Shown: piece after piece, positions 9,149 to 16,655 of the stretch | How positions within the stretch are numbered: the stretch's first letter is position 1 | How the letters are laid out: the number at the start of each line of letters is the position of its first letter | Source of the DNA: Pantoea trifolii | GTDB taxonomy: Bacteria; Pseudomonadota; Gammaproteobacteria; Enterobacterales; Enterobacteriaceae | Direction: 5' to 3' | NCBI RefSeq assembly: GCF_024506435.1 | Contig: NZ_JANIET010000001.1 | Location: 2,356,001-2,420,000, forward strand | Length of the DNA stretch: 64,000 bases | The notes under the pieces: generated by a model | What the model saw: only the letters and a program-made list of their open reading frames with translations | Database searches by the model: none | What the model was told of the DNA's origin: nothing | Made by a program: the position numbers and the translations under genes

Positions 9149-10378
9149 TTATTGGTCCTGCCCGCACACTTCACGCAGGCAGCGGATCAGCGCATCCGCT
9201 GCCGGTGAGTGCAGACAGCCCGCCCGCACCGTCAGCCCGATGGCGCGATCGGTATCCGGTAACGGAACCGGTAGCGCCACCAGCGCGCCGGACGCCAGTT
9301 CCACTTCCAGCTGGTGCGCGGAGACCGCCGCCAGCATATCCGACTGCATCAGCAAGCCGCGCACCAACGCCAAATCGCCGGTTTCCACCACCGGATCGGG
9401 TGCCGGAATGCCCATCGCCTGAAAACTGTTATTCAGCAGATATCGCGCTGGCGTGGCCGAACGCGGTAGCACCCAACGCGCAGCGCGCAGATCTTCGGTA
9501 GAAAGCTCACGCCCGACTAATGGATGATCGTGACGCGCCAGCAGCACCATGCGTTCCGAGAACAGCGTCTCGCGCGTGACGTCCAGCGCATCTTCATCGC
9601 GGCGCAGCGCGCCAAAGATAAAATCGATATCGCCGGAGCGCATCTCCGAGGCCAGCACGCCAAAGGCGCTTTCACTGGTTACCACGCGCACGCCCGGATA
9701 ACGCGCCGTCAGCATCACGATCGCCTGCGGCAGGATACGCGTGCGTCCCAGCGGCAGTGCGCCCACGCGCACCGTTCCCTCGAGTATCCCGCTGCGGGCA
9801 GCGATATCGGCCGGAATGTGCCGCAATTCATTCAGCGCACGCCGCACGTTGGCTTCTATTTCACGTCCGGCCAGCGACGGCATCATGCCGTGCGGCGTGC
9901 GCTCCAGCAGTGCGATACCCGCGCCGTTTTCCAGCACACGCAGCGCGGCGCTCACCGCTGGCTGGCTCAGTCCGAGCCGTGCCGCCACCGTCTGCATATG
10001 CCGCGTCTGACACAGGGTGATAAAAATTTGCAGCCGACGCACGTTAAATAGCCACAGCGGTTCCGCATCGTTACGCTGTGCGCCGCGTCCCTGCAACTTT
10101 GCCAGCCGCTGCGGCACCTGATGCAGCTCCTCAATCGCCCGCAACGCGCGCGGCAGCACGCATTTACCGAAGTCAGTCAGCATCATGCCACCGGCATGAC
10201 GTTCAAACAGCGTCACACCTAAGGTGAGCTCCAGGTCGCGAATGGCGCGGGTAATGGCCGACTGGGTGCGAAATAATTCATCTGCCGCCCGCGAGACACT
10301 GCCTTGTGCCACCACCTGACTAAATGCCCTGATTTGCATCAGATTTGTCAGCTCCTGCGTGCCCTTTTCCGCCATCAT
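9149..10378 (-). CDS. LysR-type regulator with two N-terminal HTH domains, probable gallate regulator
   Basis: About 409 residues from the ATG at 10,378, longer than the usual 300. Two successive LysR winged-helix domains are visible. The first runs from MQIRAFSQVVAQGSVSRAAD through TQSAITRAIRDLE; the second from RRLQIFITLCQTRHMQTVAA through SQPAVSAALRVLE about 90 residues later. A normal LysR effector domain follows (VRVGALPLGRTRILP onward). The start is uncertain: ATG pairs at 10,378/10,375 and a later ATG at 10,339 preceded by AGGAG are all possible; none removes a domain. It is divergent from galB and convergent with aroQ, the position expected for the GalR activator of both operons. Regulation of them is inferred. 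Confidence 0.8.
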   Translation of the reverse strand: MMAEKGTQELTNLMQIRAFSQVVAQGSVSRAADELFRTQSAITRAIRDLELTLGVTLFERHAGGMMLTDFGKCVLPRALRAIEELHQVPQRLAKLQGRGAQRNDAEPLWLFNVRRLQIFITLCQTRHMQTVAARLGLSQPAVSAALRVLENGAGIALLERTPHGMMPSLAGREIEANVRRALNELRHIPADIAARSGILEGTVRVGALPLGRTRILPQAIVMLTARYPGVRVVTSESAFGVLASEMRSGDIDFIFGALRRDEDALDVTRETLFSERMVLLARHDHPLVGRELSTEDLRAARWVLPRSATPARYLLNNSFQAMGIPAPDPVVETGDLALVRGLLMQSDMLAAVSAHQLEVELASGALVALPVPLPDTDRAIGLTVRAGCLHSPAADALIRCLREVCGQDQ

Positions 10379-10505
10379 TCCCTGCCCATTTTCGCCGCCG
10401 ATCGATGTCGCAATATAAATAAAACGCATACCCGCTGCAATTAAATGAATTATCGCCGCCAGGTTGGCAGTGACAGCATGGAAAAAAACAGCGGAGGAGT
10501 ATGCC
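10379..10505. promoter_or_regulatory. Divergent promoter region of the LysR gene and galB
   Basis: A 127-bp intergenic interval between divergent starts. It contains ATACCCGCTGCAAT (10,429-10,442), similar to a site before the transporter operon, and the short inverted repeat AATT-AAATG-AATT just after it. Both are candidates for LysR binding. A strong GGAGGAG ribosome site for galB lies at 10,493-10,499. Confidence 0.45.
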
Positions 10506-11246
10506 ATGACTAACAACACCCCAAAAAAAACCGCGCTGGTGGTCAGCGCGCACTCAGCGGATTTCGTCTGGCGCGCCGGCGGTGCCATCGCGCTGCACCA
10601 TGCGCAGGGCTATGACGTTCACGTTGTCTGCCTCTCGTTTGGCGAGCGCGGCGAGTCGGCCAAGCTGTGGCGCAAAGGAGAGATGAGCGAGGCGAAAGTC
10701 AAAGCCGCCCGCCGCAGCGAGGCGCAGGCCGCCGCCGAGATTCTCGGTGCCAGCATTGAATTTTTTGACCTCGGCGATTATCCGCTGCGTGCCGATAAAG
10801 AAACCCTGTTCCGCCTTGCCGACGTCTATCGCCGGGTGCTGCCGCATTTTGTTCTGACCCATTCGTTGCAGGATCCCTACAACTACGATCACCCAATGGC
10901 CACGCATCTGGCGCAGGAAGCCCGCATTATCGCCCAGGCCGAAGGCTACCGTCCGGGCGAAAAAATTGTCGGTGCGCCGCCGGTTTACTGCTTCGAACCG
11001 CACCAGCCTGAGCAGTGCAACTGGAAGCCGGATGTGCTGCTGGATATCACCTCGGTGTGGGACAAAAAATATCAGGCGATTCAGTGCATGGCCGGGCAGG
11101 AACATCTATGGGAATACTACACGCGCGTGGCACAGCAGCGCGGCGTGCAGGCCAAGCGCAACGTCGGGATTACCACCAGCCGCGACATCATTTATGGCGA
11201 AGGCTATCAGAGCATCTTCCCGCGCGTAACCGAGGATCTGGCATGA
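10506..11246 (+). CDS. galB: 4-oxalomesaconate hydratase (PIG-L/LmbE family)
   Basis: A 246-residue protein of the LmbE-like zinc hydrolase fold. It shows a variant of the AHPDD metal motif ([13 protein letters not shown] near residue 14) and the second metal segment [12 protein letters not shown]. GalB of P. putida belongs to this fold and hydrates the enol form of 4-oxalomesaconate to 4-carboxy-4-hydroxy-2-oxoadipate. The ATG at 10,506 has a near-perfect GGAGGAG; an in-frame GTG further upstream has none. Its 3' end overlaps the aldolase gene (ATGA), and tautomerase and aldolase genes follow, which fixes the role by context. Confidence 0.88.
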   Translation: MTNNTPKKTALVVSAHSADFVWRAGGAIALHHAQGYDVHVVCLSFGERGESAKLWRKGEMSEAKVKAARRSEAQAAAEILGASIEFFDLGDYPLRADKETLFRLADVYRRVLPHFVLTHSLQDPYNYDHPMATHLAQEARIIAQAEGYRPGEKIVGAPPVYCFEPHQPEQCNWKPDVLLDITSVWDKKYQAIQCMAGQEHLWEYYTRVAQQRGVQAKRNVGITTSRDIIYGEGYQSIFPRVTEDLA

Positions 11247-11956
11247 GCATCATCGCGAAAAAAGGCGTCGCGGTGCGCCACATTCCCCGCGCGGCAACCG
11301 CGGATATCGACGCGCTGGCGCGCTTTGGCGTCGCTACCGTGCACGAAGCGCAGGGCCGCAAAGGCTTGCTTGATCCCGCTATTCGTCCGATTCAACAGGA
11401 TTGCGCCATCGCGGGTAGTGCGGTCACCGTGCTGGTGGCACCAGGCGATAACTGGATGTTCCACGTCGCGGTGGAACTCTGTCAGCCGGGCGATGTGCTG
11501 GTGGTTGCGCCAACCTCACCGTGCAGCGACGGCTTTTTCGGCGATCTGCTGGCGACCTCGCTACAAGCGCGCGGTGTGCGTGGACTGGTGGCGGATGTCG
11601 GTGTGCGTGATAGCCGCACGCTGCGCGAGATGGGCTTTGCCGTCTGGTCGCGCGCGGTGTATGCGCAAGGCACCGTCAAAGAGACGCTCGGTTCGGTGAA
11701 CGTGCCGCTGGTGTGTGCCGGGCAGCTGATCTGGCCGGGTGATGTGATCGTCGCCGATGACGACGGCGTGGTGGTGTTGGCACGCGATGAAGCCGCCAGC
11801 GTGGCAGCCAAAGCGCGTCAGCGTGAAGAGCTGGAAGAGAGTAAACGCCTGCGTTTAGCGGCCGGTGAGCTGGGACTGGATATCTATCAGATGCGCCCAC
11901 GCCTGGCGGAAAAAGGACTGCGCTATCTCGACACGCTCGATCAACTGGAGGAGTAA
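11243..11956 (+). CDS. galC: 4-carboxy-4-hydroxy-2-oxoadipate aldolase (RraA-like)
   Basis: A 237-residue class II pyruvate aldolase of the HMG/CHA type, which shares the RraA fold. Visible are the N-terminal [11 protein letters not shown] block, the [21 protein letters not shown] block, and the metal/substrate segment [15 protein letters not shown], in which Arg and Asp are the expected catalytic residues. It cleaves 4-carboxy-4-hydroxy-2-oxoadipate to pyruvate plus oxaloacetate, the last step of the gallate pathway. The ATG at 11,243 overlaps the galB stop, so the two are likely translationally coupled. RraA itself is shorter (about 160 aa) and lacks the C-terminal extension seen here. Confidence 0.9.
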   Translation: MSIIAKKGVAVRHIPRAATADIDALARFGVATVHEAQGRKGLLDPAIRPIQQDCAIAGSAVTVLVAPGDNWMFHVAVELCQPGDVLVVAPTSPCSDGFFGDLLATSLQARGVRGLVADVGVRDSRTLREMGFAVWSRAVYAQGTVKETLGSVNVPLVCAGQLIWPGDVIVADDDGVVVLARDEAASVAAKARQREELEESKRLRLAAGELGLDIYQMRPRLAEKGLRYLDTLDQLEE

Positions 11957-11959
11957 AGC

Positions 11960-13048
11960 ATGCGCCAGCGTCGCATTCCCTGCTTACTGATGCGCGGCGG
12001 CACCTCCAAAGCCGCCTGCTTTCTGGCCCAGGATCTGCCCGCAGATCCTGCGGCCCGCGATCGGGTGCTGCTGGCGGTGATGGGATCGCCCGATATCCGC
12101 CAGATTGACGGTCTCGGCGGGGCCGATCCGCTCACCAGCAAAGTGGCGATCGTCACCGTCTCACACCGGGACGATGCCGATGTCGATTACCTGTTTGCCC
12201 AGGTCAACGTCGATCAACCCAGCGTCGATTATGGGCAAAACTGCGGCAATATCCTCGCCGCCGTTGGGCCTTTCGCCGTAGAGCGCGGGCTGGTAAAGGC
12301 AGGCAATCAACGCACCCGCGTGCGCATTTTCATGCAGAACACCGGGCAGATTGCCGAAGCAGCGTTCGCCACGCCTGATGGTGAAGTCGACTATGACGGA
12401 GACCTGCGCATTGATGGCGTACCGGGCAGCGCAGGCGAGATCGCCCTCACCTTCAAAGACATTGCCGGATCATGCTGTGGCGCGCTGCTGCCGACCGGTC
12501 AGCCGCGCGATCGTTTTGATGGCATCGATGTCACCTGCATCGACAACGGCATGCCGGTGATTTTAATCCGTGCGGCAGATGTCAATCGCAGCGGCTATGA
12601 AAGCCGCGAAACGTTGGATAACGACAGTGAGCTCAAGCAGCGGCTGGAGTCGATTCGCCTGCAGGCCGGGCCGCGAATGAACTTAGGGGATGTCAGCCAG
12701 CGTACGGTGCCCAAAGTCACGCTGCTGGCCGAAGCACGTCACGGCGGCGCGATCAGCTCACGCACTTTTATTCCGCACCGCTGCCACGCCTCGATTGGCG
12801 TGCTCGGCGCGGTGAGCGTCGCCAGCGCCTGCCTGATCCCCGGCAGTGTCGCCGACGGACTGGCGCGCACCAGCCAGCAACCTCAGCAGCGTCTGAGCGT
12901 GGAACATCCCAGCGGCGAATTCAGCGTATTGCTGCAGCGCGAAGGCGATAACCCGCTGGCGGGCTGTGGTCTGCTGCGCACCGCGCGCGCCATTTTTGCC
13001 GGTGACGTCATGATTCCGGCGGCGGTCTGGCCCTTCAGCAAGGAGTAA
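11960..13048 (+). CDS. galD: 4-oxalomesaconate tautomerase (PrpF family)
   Basis: A 362-residue PrpF/diaminopimelate-epimerase-fold isomerase. The N-terminal LLMRGGTSKAACF block and the NCGN segment near residue 92, carrying a conserved cysteine, are typical; the second half has the GGAISSRTFIPHRCH block. GalD converts the keto form of 4-oxalomesaconate made by the dioxygenase to the enol form used by GalB. PrpF itself isomerises methylaconitate, but the operon with galB and galC points to GalD. It starts 3 bases after the galC stop, with GGAGG in the preceding codons. Confidence 0.88.
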   Translation: MRQRRIPCLLMRGGTSKAACFLAQDLPADPAARDRVLLAVMGSPDIRQIDGLGGADPLTSKVAIVTVSHRDDADVDYLFAQVNVDQPSVDYGQNCGNILAAVGPFAVERGLVKAGNQRTRVRIFMQNTGQIAEAAFATPDGEVDYDGDLRIDGVPGSAGEIALTFKDIAGSCCGALLPTGQPRDRFDGIDVTCIDNGMPVILIRAADVNRSGYESRETLDNDSELKQRLESIRLQAGPRMNLGDVSQRTVPKVTLLAEARHGGAISSRTFIPHRCHASIGVLGAVSVASACLIPGSVADGLARTSQQPQQRLSVEHPSGEFSVLLQREGDNPLAGCGLLRTARAIFAGDVMIPAAVWPFSKE

Positions 13049-13051
13049 ATA

Positions 13052-13936
13052 ATGAACATCACCTTCATCGGTTTTGGCGAAGCGGGCGGCATTCTCGCCC
13101 AGGACTTACAGGCGCAGGGCAACACGGTGACGGCGTGGGACCGCAAAGCCCTCGCGGCAGAAACCCTGCCCGCGCTGCAGCAAAAAGCACAACAAGGCGG
13201 CGTGCGATTGGCCGCTTCACTGGCGGACGCGCTGCAGGATGCCACGCTGGTGTTCTCCACCGTTACCGCGTCGCAGGCCCTCAACGTGGCGCAGCAGGCG
13301 GTAGCGCTGTTAAAGGCTGGGCAGCATTTTCTCGATCTCAATTCCGTCGCGCCGCACACCAAACGCGCCGCGGCTGAAGTGATTGACGCCGCCGGTGCCA
13401 GCTATATCGACGTGGCGGTGATGGCGCCGGTGCCACCCAAGCGGCTGGCGACGCCGCTGCTGATTGGCGGCGCTCAGGCTGCACAGGTGCAGCCGCTGCT
13501 GCAACAGCTGGGCCTCAACAGCCGCCTGCTGGGTAGCGAAGTGGGTGAAGCTTCAGCGATTAAGATGTGCCGCAGCGTGATGATCAAAGGCCTCGAGGCG
13601 CTGACCACCGAATGTTTGAGCGCGGCGCGCCAGTATGGCGTAGAGCAAGCGGTACTCGACTCGCTGCACGCCAGTTTCCCGTCGCTGGGCTGGGACGATC
13701 AGCTGCCGCACTACCTGATTAGCCGCGTGGCGGAGCACGGCCAGCGACGCGCCGAAGAGATGCAGGAAGTGGTGAAAACGCTGCAGGACGTCAAGGTACC
13801 AGCCGCCATGAGCGCAGCGATTGTTGCCACGCAGCAAGGGCTGATTGATGCGTTAAACGCTCGTTCCCTGCGCTATCAACAACTGACGCCGTTCGTCTGG
13901 CAACAGACGCTGGATAAGATCTATCCACCTCAATGA
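13052..13936 (+). CDS. NAD(P)-dependent beta-hydroxyacid dehydrogenase-like oxidoreductase
   Basis: A 294-residue protein with an N-terminal Rossmann domain (FIGFGEAGGILAQDLQ) like 6-phosphogluconate and 3-hydroxyisobutyrate dehydrogenases. Its C-terminal helical domain, including the KMCRSVMIKGLEALTTEC segment, looks like the DUF1932 type. It is the last gene of the galB operon, 3 bases after galD, so it should act on a gallate-pathway acid or a related side intermediate, but no reaction can be named. It is unrelated to LigC, the Gfo/Idh-type dehydrogenase of the protocatechuate 4,5-pathway. A clean terminator follows. Confidence 0.75.
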   Translation: MNITFIGFGEAGGILAQDLQAQGNTVTAWDRKALAAETLPALQQKAQQGGVRLAASLADALQDATLVFSTVTASQALNVAQQAVALLKAGQHFLDLNSVAPHTKRAAAEVIDAAGASYIDVAVMAPVPPKRLATPLLIGGAQAAQVQPLLQQLGLNSRLLGSEVGEASAIKMCRSVMIKGLEALTTECLSAARQYGVEQAVLDSLHASFPSLGWDDQLPHYLISRVAEHGQRRAEEMQEVVKTLQDVKVPAAMSAAIVATQQGLIDALNARSLRYQQLTPFVWQQTLDKIYPPQ

Positions 13937-13941
13937 GTTAT

Positions 13942-13967
13942 ACGCATAGAGGTATGCGTTTTGTTTA
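13942..13967 (+). terminator. Rho-independent terminator of the galB operon
   Basis: Perfect 7-bp stem ACGCATA-GAGG-TATGCGT at 13,942-13,959 followed by TTTTGTTT. It starts 6 bases after the preceding stop. Confidence 0.8.
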
Positions 13968-14052
13968 TCGGCAATTGTTTACATTTTTGCAACAGCGTAG
14001 CGTAAGCGAGACGAGAAGCAGGTTTTAAAACAATAACTATCGGAAGCAAAAC

Positions 14053-14508
14053 ATGAAGATTAGAGCATCTGTCGCCCTTTCCCTGCTGCTGGCAGCGGGT
14101 ATTGGCCAGGCCAGCGCAGCCGCGCTGGACGCCAGCCACACCAACCAGGTTATCACCAGTGTGAAAAACAGCATCAGCGCCCAGCACAGCACCGGCTGCG
14201 TGGCGGTGGTTGATGCCAGCGGCACGCTGCTGGCCTTCCAGCGCCTTGACGGCGCGTCGCCGGGCTGTGTCGATGCCGCGATTGGCAAAGCGCGCACCTC
14301 GGCGCTGTATCACGCTCCTTCCCTGAAATTTATGCAGCGTCTGCAGAGCGGCGAAACCACCGTGCTTGCCATCCCGCACGCTGTAGCGCTCGGCGGCGGT
14401 TTCCCGCTCACGCTGCAAAATGAAGTGGTCGGCGCGGTCGGCGTCAGCACCCCTAAACAGGATCTGGATAACCAGGCTTCAGAGGCTGCCGCTCAGGCGC
14501 TGAAATAA
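14053..14508 (+). CDS. Secreted GlcG/HbpS-family heme-binding-like protein
   Basis: A 151-residue protein with a clear Sec signal peptide (MKIRASVALSLLLAAGIGQA, cleavage probably after ASA). A GlcG/HbpS domain follows (CVAVVDASGTLLAFQRLDGA, IGKARTSALY, AIPHAVALGGGFPL). Family members bind heme or corrinoids and often accompany respiratory or glycolate-oxidising enzymes. It is the first gene of a run with a GMC dehydrogenase and a cytochrome c, so a periplasmic accessory role in heme or cofactor handling is plausible, though not shown. It lies 117 bases after the terminated galB operon and so has its own promoter. Confidence 0.75.
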   Translation: MKIRASVALSLLLAAGIGQASAAALDASHTNQVITSVKNSISAQHSTGCVAVVDASGTLLAFQRLDGASPGCVDAAIGKARTSALYHAPSLKFMQRLQSGETTVLAIPHAVALGGGFPLTLQNEVVGAVGVSTPKQDLDNQASEAAAQALK

Positions 14509-14523
14509 CGTTCGGGAATTTCC

Positions 14524-15051
14524 ATGATGACTCTTTCACGCCGCCGGTTGCTGACCGGCACGGCGAGCCTGCTGGTGGCTGGCGTCCTGACGCAGGCGCT
14601 TCCCGGCAGCCGGGCTCTCGCCTCGCCGCCGCTGGCCGCCGCAGTCGCGCCTTCTGCCAGTTTCACTGCGATTTCTGCCCGATTAACCGGACTGGACCAG
14701 CCGGATGCCCTGCTGGCGCAGCGCCTCTACAGCTGGCTGCACGACCACTTCCCGCAGCTGGATAGCCAGCTCGATACGTTCAACGCGCTGCTGCAACAGC
14801 AACCCGCCGCCAACGGCAGCAGCCTGCTGGCGCTGCTGAATACGCAGCCTAAAACCCTTAACGATCTTTATCAGGCGCTGGTTTCCGGCTGGTATCTCGG
14901 CGTTGTTGGCCCGCTGCCGCGCCCGCAATGCATCGCTTTTGAGAATATCGTCAGCTATCAGCTGCTGCGCGATTCCCTGTTACCGCCGAGCTACGCGCCG
15001 GGGCAACCTAACTTCTGGACGCAGCCGCCGGCAAGGAGAGCACATGTCTGA
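14524..15051 (+). CDS. Small (gamma) subunit of a membrane-bound GMC dehydrogenase, Tat signal
   Basis: A 175-residue protein starting with a twin-arginine signal (SRRRLLTGTASLLVAGV, then ALA) and a helical domain typical of the sorbitol/gluconate dehydrogenase small subunit family. In characterised enzymes this subunit carries the flavoprotein through the Tat route as a folded complex, because the flavoprotein lacks its own signal; the next gene indeed has none. It starts 15 bases after the preceding stop and overlaps the GMC gene by 8 bases, implying coupled synthesis. Substrate unknown. Confidence 0.78.
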   Translation: MMTLSRRRLLTGTASLLVAGVLTQALPGSRALASPPLAAAVAPSASFTAISARLTGLDQPDALLAQRLYSWLHDHFPQLDSQLDTFNALLQQQPAANGSSLLALLNTQPKTLNDLYQALVSGWYLGVVGPLPRPQCIAFENIVSYQLLRDSLLPPSYAPGQPNFWTQPPARRAHV

Positions 15052-16645
15052 TTCATTAAGCGCCGATGTGGTGGTGATTGGCGCTGGGATTGCCGGTTCA
15101 CTGGCAGCGTTAAAGATGGCCAAAGCCGGCGCATCGGTATTGATGCTGGAGTCCGGCCCGGAGATTAAACGCGATCAGGCGGTGGAGTATTTCCGCAACT
15201 CGCCGTTTAAGGGCGACTTCACCGAACCTTATCCGCCGCAGCCGTGGGCACCGCAGCCGAAATTCATTCCCAGCGATAACAATTACCTGATCCAGAAAGG
15301 CCCGGATCCCTATCGCGCCCAATATCTGCGCGGCACCGGCGGCACCACATGGCACTGGGCTGGACAAGCGTTCCGCCTGTTGCCGAACGATATGCGCATT
15401 CAGTCGCTGTACGGCATTGGCCGCGACTGGCCGATCAGCTATGACGAGCTGGAACCTTATTATTGCGACGCCGAATACCAGATGGGTGTTTCCGGCGACA
15501 GCGATCTGGATTCGCCGCGTTCACGCCCTTATCCGCTGCCGGGCATTCCGCTGCCGTACGGCTTCGATCGTCTGAAGCAGCGACTCGGTCCGCTGGGTTA
15601 TGAGGTCGGCATTGGCCCGCAGGCGCGCAACAGCATCGCCTATGACGGTCGCCCGGCCTGCTGCGGCAACAATAACTGCATGCCGGTTTGCCCGATTGAC
15701 GCGCAGTATCACGGCGGTATCGCCGCACGTAAAGCGCTGGATGCCGGTGTGAAAATCGTTACCAACGCAGTGGTGTTTCGCATTGAGGCCGACGACAAAG
15801 GCACCATTCAGGCGGTGCACTATCTCGATCAGAACAAAGCGCGCCATCGCGTGACCGGTAAACAGTTTGTCCTCACCGCCAACGGCATCGAAAGCCCGAA
15901 AATCCTGCTGCTCTCCACCAGCGATCGCTACCCGAACGGCATCGCCAACAGTTCCGGCATGGTGGGCCGCAACCTGATGGATCATCCAGGATCGTCAGTG
16001 GAGTTCTACGCCGATGAGCCGGTGTGGTTTGGCCGTGGGCCAATGCGTCCCGGCAGCATCAACAATATGCGCGACGGCGCTTTCCGTGGTGAGCGCTCGG
16101 CGCTGCGTATCGATCTCGCCAACACCTCGCCGGTGCGCTATCTCACCGAACGACTGGTGCGTCAGGGCTATTACGGCAAGGCGCTGAACGACAAACTGGC
16201 CTTCCAGGCCGAGCGCTTTGTCCAGCTGAAGTGTTTGCTGGAGATGCTGCCGGAACCGCAAAACCGCGTCACGCTGAGCAAAACCGAGAAGGATGCCTGG
16301 GGCATTCCCCGCCTTGAGGTTTACTACAGCTTCCCGGAATACGTGCATCGCGGCTATGACCAGTCGATGATCGACTTTCAGCGCATGGCGAAAGAGATGG
16401 GCGGAACGGAAGCGGTTTACAGCAAGCGCGGCGTTTACGACAACAACCAGCACATCACCGGCACCATGATCATGGGCAGCAATCCGCAGGATTCGGTGGT
16501 GGACGGTCACTGCCGTACTCACGATCACCCGAACCTGTTTATCGCCGGTACCGGCATTATGCCATCGGCCTCGACGGTTAACTCAACGCTGACCGGCACC
16601 GCGCTGGCGCTGCGTATGGCCGATAGCGTTCTGGCAAGCTTGTAA
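15044..16645 (+). CDS. GMC-family FAD dehydrogenase, large subunit (gluconate 2-dehydrogenase type)
   Basis: A 533-residue flavoprotein. The FAD-binding VVIGAGIAGSLAALKM is at the N-terminus, GTGGTTWHWAGQAF near residue 98, and a cysteine-rich insert ACCGNNNCMPVCPID (Cys 206, 207, 212, 216) resembles the Fe-S-binding segment of FAD-dependent glucose and fructose dehydrogenases. The C-terminus has the GMC block STVNSTLTGTALALRMAD. The ATG at 15,044 follows AAGGAGAG. With the Tat small subunit and triheme cytochrome it should oxidise a sugar, sugar acid or polyol at the periplasmic face and pass electrons to ubiquinone. Gluconate to 2-ketogluconate is the common case in this family, but the substrate is not readable. 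Confidence 0.85.
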   Translation: MSDSLSADVVVIGAGIAGSLAALKMAKAGASVLMLESGPEIKRDQAVEYFRNSPFKGDFTEPYPPQPWAPQPKFIPSDNNYLIQKGPDPYRAQYLRGTGGTTWHWAGQAFRLLPNDMRIQSLYGIGRDWPISYDELEPYYCDAEYQMGVSGDSDLDSPRSRPYPLPGIPLPYGFDRLKQRLGPLGYEVGIGPQARNSIAYDGRPACCGNNNCMPVCPIDAQYHGGIAARKALDAGVKIVTNAVVFRIEADDKGTIQAVHYLDQNKARHRVTGKQFVLTANGIESPKILLLSTSDRYPNGIANSSGMVGRNLMDHPGSSVEFYADEPVWFGRGPMRPGSINNMRDGAFRGERSALRIDLANTSPVRYLTERLVRQGYYGKALNDKLAFQAERFVQLKCLLEMLPEPQNRVTLSKTEKDAWGIPRLEVYYSFPEYVHRGYDQSMIDFQRMAKEMGGTEAVYSKRGVYDNNQHITGTMIMGSNPQDSVVDGHCRTHDHPNLFIAGTGIMPSASTVNSTLTGTALALRMADSVLASL

Positions 16646-16655
16646 GGAGCACCCG

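Noticed and set aside
9149..10588. Extending the LysR protein to an upstream start near 10,588
   Set aside because: The extra 70 residues would overlap galB on the other strand and resemble no regulator; the promoter region would vanish.
13052..13936. The oxidoreductase as LigC (CHMS dehydrogenase)
   Set aside because: LigC is a Gfo/Idh-type enzyme; this protein has the 6-phosphogluconate-dehydrogenase-like Rossmann start and a different C-terminal domain.
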